Below are positions 46,498 to 60,305 of a stretch of 64,000 nt of DNA, in pieces (the stretch's first letter is position 1; every line of letters begins with the position of its first letter). The notes beneath the pieces are model-generated. The model had not been told where the DNA came from and made no database searches. It saw only the letters and a program-made list of their open reading frames with translations. This DNA comes from Labia minor (lineage: Eukaryota > Arthropoda > Insecta > Dermaptera > Spongiphoridae): NCBI GenBank assembly GCA_963082975.1, contig OY720344.1:30539172-30603171 (forward strand), given 5' to 3'. The position numbers were made by a program, and so were the translations under genes.

Positions 46498-47986
46498 TGA
46501 CTAAATTTTCTTTTAATGTAATTAAATACAAGGATTGATATGTAACAATAGTAATGAATACTGTGTTTTATTAAATTATCATATATTATATTAAATAATC
46601 TAATGAATTTTGAAATTCAAATACTCTCTTTATAAGAAATTTATCAAGAAATTCAATGTTTTTCAATAGATTAAAAAATACCTTAGCATTTCATTTAATA
46701 AATATTATTCATTTCTTCTTAGCTGATTATGGTTTTTTTAATCTATTCAAAATCCTATATAATGTCTAAATTCTAAATATATCTCTTATAAATAAAATAT
46801 ATGAATTTCAAATTACATTAGATTATTTTATATATGAAAATTTAATAAAAAACAGAATTCATTATTACTATATGACAAAAATATCAATCATTATATTTAA
46901 TTAAATTAAAAATATCACAAAATTTAATAATAATTTTTTTTTCTAATATAATCTATAAATTGATAAATAGAGTTGGTATTTTATTTTTCAATTTAATTGA
47001 GAAATATCAAATAATTGATCATATGCTCTAAGCAAATGTCACGGTTCACCGGGGAAATTTTATGAATTTTAACAACATTCTCGATATTCATATCCCGACC
47101 ACTTAAGGTAATCTGGAGGGGCAAGGCGATGAGGAGTTTTACTAAATCGCCATGAGTGTGAACCCATGGGAGGTGAGGTGAGCATGAGTGGACCCCGCCC
47201 GCCCGCACTCTTCGTTGTGCAAGTGAAAATCTTGATACCGGAAACGGATGTCTGTCTACCTGCCTTTTTAATGCTACAGAACTTCTAGATTAGATACCAT
47301 TCTTGCTTATATGCTTATAGATTAAATTCATTTATATAATATTTATTTAGAATTTATTGGCGTCCAACTGATAAGACTAATTAAATCTTTCTTTTTTTTA
47401 AGTTACTATATAATATCTATATTTCAAACTCTCCAATAACAGATGACAAGTAAATTTAAAAACACGATTTCCTTTCAATGTTATTAATATCACAGATATA
47501 TATTATATTATATATATAAAATTCATAAAGGAATGTACACATATTCTATAGTTCGACGTACTGCAATTTATTCCACATACTCTCATCTAACTATTGCAAT
47601 TAGTGAAAATTTATCGTAAGCGATCTTAATTATCACTTTAACATATTAATTAAAGAAGAATGTTGTTTGCATCACATGTATATGTAAAATAGAGAAATAA
47701 CTAAAGTCACAATTTTGCATTTCTCTTAGTAAAGATATTTTTATATATATTGATATCATCCAATCTATATATAAATATATAAACATTTCTTTTAAATTTA
47801 AAATAAATTATAAACATTGCTAAATTTCTATTTTAAAAAAAGTAGCAACAAAAGTACCTGTATTTATTTATCCTGAAAAATTGGAATGAAAATTTATTAT
47901 TTTAAAAGCTTTGCCATTATCATTTTTGAATTCTAACTTAAAAAGAAACTAGTTTTTTTAATTTATTTTTGACTGTTAATAAAAAT
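46498..47986. other. AT-rich spacer with a GC-rich patch
   Basis: A GC-rich patch at 47040-47270 (ACCCCGCCCGCCCGCACTC) has a 71-codon minus-strand frame without recognisable motifs. It may be an exon or a relic. Confidence 0.35.
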
Positions 47987-48170
47987 ACCATATTATTATG
48001 TTTTTTTTGAGTTTTATGATAAAACAAGTAGAATGACATTCATCTTTCTAATCTTTTTTCAATTTGGAATACTAATTTGGATAAATTGCCATCTTCTGTG
48101 TCCTATAAAATCTAAAATATTTCAAATAAAATTCTACGTATTCATATTTTCTAAAACTAAAATAAATAAA
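47987..48170 (+). repeat. Direct repeat of about 175 bp, copy 2
   Basis: Partner of 41401-41573, with small indels (TGTGTCC against TGTCC, and a longer T-run). Unclassified. Confidence 0.8.
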
Positions 48171-50992
48171 ATATTGCTTCGGAATTTTTTATATGATCAT
48201 ATCTTTAGCTAATAATATAAAAAATTAAGTAATTAATTAATTGTAATTACAATAAAGTCAATTTATTTGTTGAAATTTTTTTTCAGATTACTTTAATACA
48301 TTATAATTGTAAATGTATCACTCTCATTGAATTTCACAAGTTTGTTGTTTTAAAAAAGAAATGAGTATCTTATTTAATTTATTTATAAATTAAAAAAAAA
48401 ATAAAAATAAAAATCTTATCATAAATTGTTTTTGGGTAACCTAAATGTCAGTTTTAAAATTATTATTTTAAATCAAGCTCTCAAATGTGTGAATTTGATA
48501 TTGAGGACAGTCATTATAATTTTTTATTTATATTAATTTAGTTTGTTTTATTTTTTCCAATTTTCTGATAATGATTTGTAGTTAAACTAATTAGAGTTTG
48601 TTTTTCCTTTCCAAAACATTTAAAATATAATATTTGAACTCTTCAATTTCATATAGATGTTAGATATACTAGTGTAATTTCAGACCATGATTGATTATGA
48701 GAAAATGAAAATTAATAAAAAAATTATAACTAGATCAACATGTATTTTAACAAACATACAAACTTCAAATGATAAGAAATAAGAATTTAAAAAATTCCAT
48801 AGAGTATGTTTTTATATAAGTATGTTAATGGACACTTTAATCTAAGGTAAAACAATTCTGGTTTTTGCCAAATCTCAAACACTAATAGCTATTATTACAT
48901 GATTATTGGTGCTAATGGTACCAAGGGTTATTAGGTATTTATAGCAAAAATTACAGCTTTATTTTTAAAATCCCTAATGGTGGTGATTAAGCATCCGGTG
49001 TGGGGGATATGGCTTATGTGAAATTACATTTAAAACAAAAATAAAAACTCATAAAGTTTAAATCTTTAAATATTTAATTAAGTAAGTTTTAAGAATTAAA
49101 AGAGTATATAACTTAAATAATATATTTATACAAGTCTGGGACTATTTCCCTCGTCTTTCTAAATTGTTTGGGGGGTTCCATTTTTCCTAAAACCGTGAAT
49201 CACTCATAAAAAAAGTTCCACAACTTTGCGATTTGTTTCATAAAGTTTGCAAACAGTAAACAATAAGGGATATGTGAATAAATCAATATTAATATTAATT
49301 TTAAAGAATGTAAATATACGTAGAATACACTATACTTACAAAAATTGCAAAACTAGCCTTTGATATAAATATGATGAAATTTCATTTGGGGTGATCTTCA
49401 AGATAGCAGATAAAGCAAATCCTCCTTACACAATGGTTCTTTTATAACTAAGGTAGATGTTTCACGTTACGTAGATGGGTAGTATCTTTCCCCAATACCT
49501 TTCCCACACCAAAAGAGTTAGTTTTTGAAATTTAAAAAACGCGTCATATCCCCCTATTGAATTTTATTATTTATTTTATTAATATTAACAAAGATTCTAG
49601 TCTAAGAAACATAAAATCTCTAATGAATACATAATTTAAAAATATAGAAAAATAAGTCAGTAAATATGTTTATATTTGAAGTAAAAGTAAAATATTAAGA
49701 GAAAAATATTAAGTAAAATTAGAATATTTTTATTTTTCAAGAAGCGTTAACCAAGGATAAAAGGGACAAACTAATTAAAAGTTTTTTTCATAATTCAAAA
49801 GTCATTTCATTAATTAAGTTTGAATAACTATTTTTTACGGACTTTACAATTAATTATTGATAATATTTTTTATAATTTTAAAATTGAGAAAAATATATAT
49901 ATGATATATTTTAAATAACAAACTAACCTTATTAAACTTCAAACAATCAGGTATTTATTATACATCATAGGTTTTAAAATTTGAAATTCAGGTTTGTTTA
50001 TACATAGGTTATAGGTTCATTGCCATTGCATTCCAGACTTCAAATGGATAGCCTTATGAAGAATGTTAGAATTTTGTTTAATTAAAACTGTAAAAATTGT
50101 TTATTTTCTCACTAAGATTTTTAATTTAGTCTTAAACAATAAAATTATTTAAAGGCTGTTTTCTATTTCAATTAAATTGTTAAATTAATTTTTTGAAAGA
50201 TGTTTGTTAATTATTGATCATGATAAGGATTAATTCTTATAATGATAATTTTTTATAATAAGATAGACACTTTTTGAGAAAAATATATCCCTTTAATAAC
50301 ATTGCAAATTAAGTAAATACATTTATTTTTGTTACATTAAAAAACAAGTTTTTTTCTATTTATGATGATCGTACAAAATTATTGAAAATAAAAATTTTGA
50401 AATTTATCTAATATGTTAATTTAATAGAGCATTAAAATTATTTTCATTCATAAGTAAATGGAAAAAATCTAGAATAACAACTTTAAAATTTTCAATTAAT
50501 AATTCAATTATGTTGATGCGTGATCACAGAGTGGAAATTTATTTTTCCAATAAAAACAAATTGATCCACTTGAAATGATTTAAATTCATAGATAATTTTT
50601 AAGTATTTGACTTTAGAATATTTATCTCTATGCAAATGTATAGTTCTTGGTTTATTAAGTTGTTCTGTTTTTAGTTATTTATATTTTAAATTATCTCCAA
50701 GTAATTAACATTTGAAAATTACTAGAGCAACTTTTCATCTCCAGGTGATAATTTATGATAGGGTTATAATTTGCAAATCCATAAGTAATCAATGGCAAAA
50801 AAAGTGAAATATATAATGTATTGTCCATATTTCGGAGAAATATGAAATTTATCATCTCAGATTATAGATAATTATGGCCTGATATGATTTTATTACCACT
50901 TTCATTTGTAACATAATTTACAGCTTTGAAATTGATTTAAGAACGTTTGACTTTGTAAAATTGTATGTATTTAACACTCCTCTTTTCCTTAT
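48171..50992. other. AT-rich spacer
   Basis: No gene, repeat or mobile element recognised. Confidence 0.45.
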
Positions 50993-51594
50993 TACTATCT
51001 CGCCAGAGATAGTATTGCGATCACGAAAATTTTCGATGTCGAGATTTTGATGTTTTTATACGTTTTGAAGGTTCCTGAATCATTTTCACTAAGATTGAGA
51101 AAAATGTCTGTGTGTGTGTGTGTATGTATGTAACCAAGATTACGCAAAAACGGTTTGAGCTAGAATGATGCAATTTGGTACATGAGCATTATTCAAAATT
51201 CATAGTTTTCTATCAACTTTTGAGAAATGTAGCTCAACCGGAAGAGGGTCATTACCTACAACGTTTTGATGTTTTTTTCTTCTAAAGTGACCGTAAAAAT
51301 AAAGATATATGTTTGATAATTTTTTACATGATTAATAATTATATAAAACTGCTATATATAGAATTTGAGCTTGATTGAATCGCTGAAAGTACCAGCATTA
51401 ATTTTTTAACACTGCAAATCTCACGCACCAACATGTGACGTCGTGCCATCAACAAAGAGCCAAACATGCGCTGGTTCAATAAATATTATTTATTAATTTT
51501 AATTTATAATTTAATTAATTTAATTTAAATTAAATTAATATATGTTATTTAATCCAATTCAAATTTGAGAGATAGTCGAGTGGAGACACTCCAG
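50993..51594 (-). mobile_element. CA-bearing MITE, copy 2
   Basis: Same family as 2255-2860, opposite orientation, with a (GT)n tract near 51109-51124. It begins TACTATCTCGCCAGAG and ends GTGGAGACACTCCAG. Confidence 0.85.
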
Positions 51595-51715
51595 ATATTT
51601 TTTTATCTGTTTTAAAAATTTCCTATAAATCTAGCTTTTAAAATATCTATACTTTAAAAGGGTGAAATTCATTGATACTTTAGTACTTAATATTTTTAAT
51701 TTGTCAAATTTAATT

Positions 51716-51972
51716 CCAGATCTCTTTGTGACTCTACGGAACTTGAAGGTTCTTGGCCGCAGCAACCACATTTCTCCAAGTCTCTCTATCCTGAGCTAAA
51801 ACCATCCAACTCCTACTTTCTCCTATCTCTCTTACATTCTTTTCTACATTGTCCACTCACCGCGTCCTTTGTCTTCCAAGCGGATGTTTCAAAATCTGTC
51901 TCCCCACAAATATACCCTTCACCACTCTTTCCTTTCCCATTCTAGCCACGTGTCCTGCCCATATAAACATTA
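51716..51972 (-). pseudogene. LINE 3' fragment, copy 3, with target duplication
   Basis: A minus-strand frame ends AQDRETWRNVVAAAKNLQVP with TAG at 51734-51736. Upstream parts (WAGHVARMG-like, near 51950) are broken. The fragment is only the last part of the LINE open frame. TCAAATTTAATT occurs at 51704-51715 and 51973-51984, a candidate 12-bp target duplication, so it is a 5'-truncated insertion. Confidence 0.8.
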
Positions 51973-52754
51973 TCAAATTTAATTGCCACAATAAATCTCA
52001 AGGAAATTGATAACTTGGTGACTTTTTGAATAAAAAACATTTTGTTAACAATAATGTAATTTATTCATCACCAAAGACTTTTTCAGCTGATACCTTAAAT
52101 AAGACAAGAATTTTTCAAAAGTCTTTATTCCTTCCAAATATTAGGTTTTCTTAAAATCATCAGTAGGCGTTTGTTTCAGTAGTGTCCTTTATATTTTGTC
52201 AAAATCTCACCCCCCACCATCCATTTTTTCTTGTTTAGAAACAGGAATTAGTCGTAGATGATTATATTTGGAAAATATACTGGATGGGATAGTAGTGTCT
52301 TGATGAACAAAGGAATATCACTCTTATTTCCATTTGATCCACGAGGTTGTTTACAAATCATACCCAATATTTGACAGTAATAGCTAAAAGAAGCATTTTT
52401 ACATTTTAAGGTTTGTTCTACCCGGAAAATATAATGAATGTATGAATTACACTCATGTTAAACAATTATCTTTGGAATTAATTTAGAATTTTAATAAAAT
52501 TCTCATGTAAAATTAAGTATAAAACTAATATAAATAAAGTTTATCAATAAGGATCAGATCTAGATTGTCTCAATCGATGAATATCATGATTCTAATTACA
52601 CGATAAAAGCATTCCATGAAAAATAAATTTTTCAAGAACGTAAGGAAATTCCCGACGAAGCGCTCGTTTTACCATAAAATCTGTCTTAGCAGGGGAAGGA
52701 AGCATTTAAATAAAATTCTTTTTATCAATTAATAGTTTAATTCATTAAAATTAG

Positions 52755-53401
52755 CTGGAGTGTCTCCACTCGACTATCTCGCAATTTGAATTGGATTAAA
52801 TAACATAATATATTATATCTAAATTAAATTTAATTAATTATAAATTATAAATAATAAATAATAAATATTAAACCAGCGCATGTTTGGCTTTTTGTTGATG
52901 GCACCACGTCACGTGTTGGCGCGTGAGATTTGCAGTGTTAAAAAATTAATTCTGGTAATTTCAGCGAATCAATCAAGCTGAAATTCTATATATAGCAGTT
53001 TTATACAATGTTTAATCATGTGAAAAATTATCAAACATATATCTTTATTTTTACGGTCACTTTAGAGGAAAAAAAATCAAAACGTTGTAGGTAATGACCC
53101 TCTTCCGGTTGAGCTACATTTCTCAAAAGTTGATAGAAAACTATGAATTTTGAATAATGTCCATGTACCAAATTTCATCATTCTAGCTCAAACCGTTTTT
53201 GCGTAATCTTGCCTACATACATACACACACACATACACACATACACACACACATACACACATACACACATACACACACACACACAGACATTTTTCTCAAC
53301 CTTAGTGAAAATGATTCAGGAACCTTCAAAACGTATAAAAACATCAAAATCTCAACATCGAAAATTTTCGTGATCGCAATACTATCTCTGGCGAGATAGT
53401 A
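52755..53401 (+). mobile_element. CA-bearing MITE, copy 3
   Basis: Same family and orientation as 2255-2860, and the most complete copy. The internal (CA)n run lies at 53216-53286; the reading frames across it on both strands are microsatellite artefacts. Confidence 0.87.
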
Positions 53402-54775
53402 AAAAGATATACTAAAAAAATTCAATTTGTATGCTCCAGATAGAAATGTAGTTAGATAGTCTGATCAATTCAGTATTTTTATATGACGTAATTGAATATT
53501 ACTCCATAAGAATATTACATAAATGAAATATCAATCATTCTGTTATTATAATTTTCAATAATATCAATTAATAAATATTATTTTTATTCCCTAAGCGTTA
53601 CGTTCAGGTGCTATATTTTTTTAATCCCCACCCCATCTAGGCAATCTCAAATATGGCACCCCTAAAAAAATTCTAAATGTAAAAATTTTATTCATTAATA
53701 TAAATTATTAATTAATTTAATTTTTTTCTTAAAAATTATATTCAATATGATAATGATTTTATTTTATGTTCATATTCTAGTGAGGAGGAGAGAGGAATCT
53801 TTTTGTCTTCAATAAATTTACTAAAAAAAAATTTTTGGACAGAATTTAACATTGAAAATATAATAGAAAATAATCGCTTTTCTTTAATTTAATTTAATAA
53901 ATAACTCTGGTTTTATTATAATAAAAATAATTAATTCATTTCATTAGATGTTTGAAATACTTAATTCATTTAATTAATTACACATCCAATATTTATAATT
54001 AATAATTTAGTTATATTTTGAGTTAACGTGATCAATAATTAAAAATTCAGTTTAAACATTATTCCATAAAAATTATGCTTATTAATTAATAGTCAATTAA
54101 ACGTTCGATTAAGATTTATGAACTTAATCAAAGGTATATATAATTTCCTTTAATGACTTACAAAACGCTTTGCTGACTTAGAACCCGTAAGGTAATAGGC
54201 AACACACCAATTTTAACATCGATTATGGCCGCAAATGCTTCAGGCCTAAATCCAGGTAGATTTGCGCATTCCTGATTTTATCAGGATTTTTCAATCAGAT
54301 CAACAAATCTCTTTAGATTATAGACAATTTGAATAAATATAATATTAATTATAACTTTCCCTCAGAATTACAAATGTTAATATAATAAAAATATTCATAG
54401 TATAAAAATTAAAAAGGAATGAATTGAAAAATTAACTATACAAACTTATTATACCTAATGTATTATTATAAATGTATTATGTACAAATAAGAAATTCTTT
54501 TGTGCAGTATTTACCCCCTTTAGAATTAATATTTTTTTAATAAAAAAAGCTGTAATATGAACTCAAATAATTTTATAGAAAATTTTTTTCCAATTAAAAA
54601 AAAACCTAAAATTCAAAAACAAAATAAACTGTTGTGAATAAGTCGCACTATTTTGATTTATGACATCTACTAATATTGAAATATAAATTCTTATAATAAT
54701 ATTAAAATAAATATATTACTTATAATTAGCAATAGATGACACACAAATATACAAAACATAGAATTTGAAATTATA
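53402..54775. other. AT-rich spacer
   Basis: No gene recognised; 54150-54310 is slightly less AT-rich without a clear frame. Confidence 0.4.
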
Positions 54776-55335
54776 TAGAAAAATTTCAAAACTTACGTTC
54801 ATAATCACGAAGGATAATAATATTCAACAAGAAATTAAATCGAGATTGCGTTCGGGTAACTCCTGTTATCATGAAGTATCTTTTCTATATAATAGATATT
54901 ATATTATACATTCTATTTATTATATATTATCTCGTCAAAATTATTATTAAGGAGAATGAAAATTATAATATATAAAATAATTATTTTGCCGGTTGTATTT
55001 TACGGGTGTGAGGCGTAGTCTATGACCTTGGAAAACGAGAGTAGATTTAGAGTATTTGAAAATAGGATTTTTCACAGTATTTATGGACAAAGAAAGATTA
55101 GGTAACCGGGGAATGGCGGAGACTTCATAACGAGGAATTGCATGAACTTTATGCATCTCCAGACATAAGTTACGGTTAGAAAATCTAGAAGACTGAGATG
55201 GGCAGGACATGTGGCTAGAATGGGAGAGAAAAGAATGGCGAAAAATTGATTTGTGGTGAGACGTGTTAGAAAACGTCTGGTTGTAAGACTACCATAAGGG
55301 TGGCCAAAAACTTTCGAGTTCCGTAGAGCCACAGA
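54776..55335 (+). pseudogene. LINE reverse-transcriptase C-terminal fragment, copy 4
   Basis: Plus-strand pieces read DNNIQQEIKSRLRSGNSCYH, ENESRFRVFENRI, RRLRWAGHVARMGE and a decayed end with GAGTTCCGTAGAGCC, followed by an AGATAGATAGATA tail. The middle part after CYHEV is replaced by AT-rich sequence. Minus-strand frames are shadows. Confidence 0.75.
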
Positions 55336-56457
55336 GATAGATAGATAAATAGATAATCAACAATAGAAGTTAAAATTGAAATTCTTTTACGATTTTTTTA
55401 AAGTAATTTTATAATAAAGAAATTGATTATGTAAATCAAATGATTATGTAGTAAACTTCAGGACATGTGGTCAGATCTTACCTATTTTCAAATGAATTAT
55501 AATATAATATTAAATATTAATGATCATCAAATAAATGAGTAAATCTCATTTAAATGGGTTTGGGATTCGACGACCAATAATTACAAATAATAAATAATAA
55601 ATCTATATTTTCAATTTTAATTTGATTGTTTTTGTCATATGCCAAAAGAGAAAAATAAATTATTATATATGTAATATATAATAAATTTATAATGATAAGC
55701 TTGATAATTAAAACATTACTATTCTTATTTATATTATTATTAAAGTATAATTTATATAAATTAGTACTTATGATTTTAAACTAATAACATTTTAAAAATC
55801 ATATAATATGCAATAACTTGATCTTTTTTTAAAATATTGATTGAAATGAAAATTGCGTACTTTGGTGATCTGATCCATTTTTAAAAAAAATAATATATAA
55901 TCTTAAATGTTATAAAATTTCTATTGATCTAATCTCCTATCTAATATAATTATTACATAAACTTGCATCTTAGTAAATATAATCTGGATTTTAGTTAATA
56001 TAAGCATATAATGAAATAAAAATGATCATTTTTCAATTAAATTTCTATTTAAGAATTTGAGAATTGCAAATTCGATATCCAGTCAGGTGTTAGATGGTAT
56101 TTGATATGCAATGTAGGCAATGATGTTGCATGTGGGGAGAGAGTGACTGGTGATCGCATAACAGATCACTTTCCAAGCAGAGATAAGAATTTGGGAAGCA
56201 TAAAAGTGTTCGCTTTTTCTCAGGTGTTAATCATGGATAAATTATATCCCATCATTCTTAAATTTATAAATATATGTACATTAAAAAATAAAAAAAAATC
56301 TAAAATCTAAAGGTTATTATTATTAATCTATCAAATAACTATATATCATTCGATTATATAAAAAGATGTAATTTATTATTGATAAAACTGACAAAATTTA
56401 ATTTCCAAATTATTTTAAAGTGAATAAATTTATCTTTATAAACAATTAACTTGGTTT

Positions 56458-56491
<34 letters not shown>

Positions 56492-57117
56492 ATATATAGA
56501 TATGTACAATATTTTCACTTACATAAATTATAAAATAGAAATGCAATCTAAATGAAATAAAAATTTCAAGTTATTAAAATTAATATTTATTTTAATTAAA
56601 TTAAACTATATTCCAGTAAATTTATTGTGATTAATAAAAAATTAATTTATTTGCTTCTAATTTCTTAATGAAATTTTATTCATATGTGAATAGGTAGGTA
56701 TATTTTTTAGAAACTATTTTTTATTAATTAAATATAAAAAAAATGCTTAATAAATTATTTTTATTAGAATTACCATTTTTGGAATAATATTTTATTACAC
56801 ATACACTATTTTATTTTTAATTAATTTATCTTTTAATAAATAATTTGATCCAGTCTTAATGATTTGTAGGTGAATGTTTATACCATATCGCCATCAATTA
56901 AATAAAACGTAATTTTCATGTTAGTAAAAATTTAAAAAATTTCAGACACCTTCTTGTGTCTTTTCATTAATTGTATAAAAATTAAAATAGATAAAATGTA
57001 TTGTATTTTTCTAATATTTATTATTATTATTATTTTTATTACTATTTGATGATCGAGGCACCTCAGCATCTACGGCCATTTGTGATGACCAAAAATTTAA
57101 ATTTGGATACTCTAATA
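55336..57117. other. AT-rich spacer
   Basis: Only the AT microsatellite at 56460. The open frame at 56101-56310 lies in a less AT-rich stretch, but no family is recognised. Confidence 0.4.
56460..56488. repeat. (AT)n microsatellite
   Basis: About fourteen AT units, the longest such run seen in the window. Confidence 0.9.
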
Positions 57118-57279
57118 CAGAGGTTCTCAAACTCTGGTACATGTACCACTGGTGGTTTTTTATAACGCTACGGCGGTACCTACAGAAAAGTTGCTTTTGG
57201 CAACGAAATCAATGATACCTGTACTTTTTCCTGGAGTAAGTTTCTTTAGTACCAACTTCAAAAAGTTTGAGAAATCCTG
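57118..57279. mobile_element. hAT MITE
   Basis: 162 bases with ends CAGAGGTTCTCAAACT and (reverse complement) CAGGATTTCTCAAACT. Flanking octamers CTCTAATA and CACTAATT match at six of eight. The TTCTCAAACT terminus is typical of widespread animal hAT MITEs. Confidence 0.8.
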
Positions 57280-57573
57280 CACTAATTTATTATTTTAAAA
57301 TAATTGAAAATCTTTAAATATTGTCCCAATTATTTTAAGTTGAAATTTCTTTTTTGCAGTATTTTATTTATTTTACTAAGTAGCAATTTAAACTTATCAA
57401 ATATATATTTTTTACTACACGAATAAACGCTTCAGACAATGTAGAAATAATTATATTTTTTAAGTAGAATTTGCCTTTTTATTCCTCTTAAAATTTTTGA
57501 GTTTCCTTTTTATAATATATGTTTTTCTTTATAGTTTTTGTTAAATCAAATTTTAAATCGAATGAATATATCT

Positions 57574-57975
57574 CTGTGGCTCTACCGAACTCGAAAGTCC
57601 TTAGCCGCAGAAACCTCATTACTCCAAGTGTCCCTATCCTGAGCAACAACCATACAACTCCTACCTTCTCCCATCTCCTTCACGTCCCTTCTTACATTGT
57701 CAATATATTTTTCGCCATTCTTTCCTCTCTTATTCTAGCCACGGATTTTGTCCATCACAGTCTTCTCGATTTTATAACCCTATGTCAGGAGACGCAAAGA
57801 AGTCATGCAATTTCTCGTTATTTCCCGGTGACCTCATCTTTCTTTGGCCCATAAATAAATGCTGTGATGAATCCTATTTTCAAATACTCTAAATCTAATC
57901 TCGTCTCCCAGGGACATAGACCATGCCTCGCACTCATATAATACAACCGGAAAAATAATTATTTTATATAAAATA
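57574..57975 (-). pseudogene. LINE reverse-transcriptase C-terminal fragment, copy 5
   Basis: Minus strand relative of the other four fragments, with the ends for W-R-N and FRVFENRI-like segments and an interrupted middle. The long plus-strand open frame here is a shadow. Confidence 0.7.
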
Positions 57976-59758
57976 TAAATTCTTTATAATTTTTCATTCA
58001 AATTCTATAAAATTTTCAACTATATCTGTTTTAAGGTCACTGAGCTCTTTGCGACTCTTATAAACAATCCATAGAAACTACGTAATTCATTTAAACCTAA
58101 ATTAATAATTATTTATATAATAATAATATTTATAAATTAAATATTCACCAATTGTAAGTAAATACGCATTATTTAATTTAATAAGTAATAAAAGAATTGA
58201 ATAATTAAAATGAGACTATAATTCTGTATAATAGAAACCTACATATATGGGACGGTCAAATATTCATAAAAAATTCAATTACTTAATAATATATTAAATT
58301 TCTTTATTTTATCTAATTGATCTATTTGTTTATTTTCTAGATTAGATGCATTGACAAATTATAATTGATTACAGTTACCAATGATATATTTCCAATTCGT
58401 TAAATACATACTACTAATAAAAATTTTTAAATTTTTTTTAACCTTTGAATAAAATCTTTATTCCTATTGAAATTAAGAACAGAAGTTTTCCAAAAGTATT
58501 TCGGGAGGATACGAGATTCAGATCTTGTCCAAAACATAAGTTATGATCATTTTTCTATCTTTATCGTTCCACGCCATTTTAAATAGAGATCATACATTTC
58601 GATCAATATTTGCTTTGGAGTGTTGTTAGCAGCTTGACACTTCTTCACCAGTTAATAAATATACAATAAATTCGATTACAAAGGCAATTACGTTTCTAGA
58701 GACAAGAGTGCAGGCCAAATGAATGATCCATTATTCATTTCGATGAGTGGAATTCCATTCGGATGCTGGTGGATCCATTCAGCACACCAACACCCAGTTC
58801 GACTCCCGTGGGCGTTATCTTCTATTCCCACCTCTTGCACCCCACCCCATTTAAAGAAACCAATAAACAAAGCGAAACATTAAAAAAAATATTTCCTTGT
58901 AAAGGAAAGTAAATCCATTACTCTGCCAAGAACTGGAGGATATTAATAATATATGACCAATTAAGGAGGAACAGCATACAATTTCATATTTAAACAAAAT
59001 TGTTATAATGATGTAACCTAAGATAGTGATCTCTTTCTCTTTCCCTCTCTGACATGTAAATTATATATACTGAATGTATAACAGTTGTAAAGCCAGCTGC
59101 ACGTTTCTAAAGGATTCCTAAGTTTTCTTTTTATTTCTTCTAAGATAAATAATTCATAAAATAGGATTGCAATACATGATACATAATAAATTAATCAATG
59201 TAAATCGAATTAAATTATTTCATATTTGTTTAAAATTAATTAATAAAATAGAAATATTTTTAATGGATTTTTAATAAAAATATAAACTCTCATTTATTTT
59301 TATATTTTTTTTCATCTTGTATGTATATGTATCTTGTGTGTACCTATATATGTACACCACCAATAGCTTAAAATATTGTAATATTTCAATTACATAAAAC
59401 AATGATTTCAAAATTGCATTTTTATAATTATTAATAAATCAATTAATATAAAGTTAAATTCATGATTTAAAACTAATTATTACAAAATAATTTTTTTTCA
59501 AATGTTTTAATGGAAAATACCAATCATTGGGAATTTATCAATAAAATTTTAAATAAAATGAACAAATAGATTATATTAATATAGATATTATATAGGTGGG
59601 AAACATTTTCTTAATTTGTTCCAAAATTGATAACAACCAAACTTGAGTAGGACTTAAAAGATAAAGAGTAAAATTAAGACAAATAGTTTTTATAGATTAA
59701 TAAATAATAATAATATTAATTTTGGAGTATTTGGGATCTCGCAAAACGTATCCATTTT
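57976..59758. other. AT-rich spacer with a moderate-GC patch
   Basis: 58690-58870 is less AT-rich with a 60-codon minus-strand frame (Trp/Gly/His-rich) that I do not recognise. Confidence 0.35.
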
Positions 59759-59866
59759 TACTATCTCGCCAGATGTATTGCGATCACGAAAATTTTCGAT
59801 GTCGAGATTTTGATGTTTTCATACCTTTTGAAGGTTCATGAATAATTTTCACTAAGGTTGAGAAAA

Positions 59867-59898
<32 letters not shown>

Positions 59899-60305
59899 AC
59901 AAGATTACGCAAAAACGGTTTGAGCTAGAATGATGAAATTTGGTACACGGGCACTATTCAAAATTCGTAGTTTTATATCAACTCTTGAGAAATGTAGCTC
60001 AAATGTACCTACAACGTTTTGAATTTTTTCCTCTAAAGTGACCGTAAAAATAAAGAAATATGTTTGATAGTTTTTCACACGATTAAAAATTGTATATAAC
60101 TGCTATATATAGAATTCAAGCTGAAAGTACCAGAATTAATTTTTTAACACTGCAAATCACGCGCCAACACGTGACGTGGTGCCTCAACAAAGAGCCAAAC
60201 ACGCTCAGATTATATAATTTATAATTAATTAAATTTAATTTATATATAATATATGTTATTTAATCCAATTCAAATTGCGAGATAGTCGAGTGGAGACACT
60301 CCAGC
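59759..60305 (-). mobile_element. CA-bearing MITE, copy 4
   Basis: Opposite orientation to 2255-2860, with (GT)n at 59868-59896. Shorter than the others because of deletions (for example the AGAGGGTCATTACC segment is shortened). Confidence 0.83.

Noticed and set aside
53199-53425. Frames rich in His/Thr or Cys/Val
   Set aside because: They translate a (CA)n microsatellite inside a MITE.
57519-57854. 111-codon plus-strand frame
   Set aside because: Antisense of a LINE C-terminal fragment; the sense strand has the recognisable motifs.
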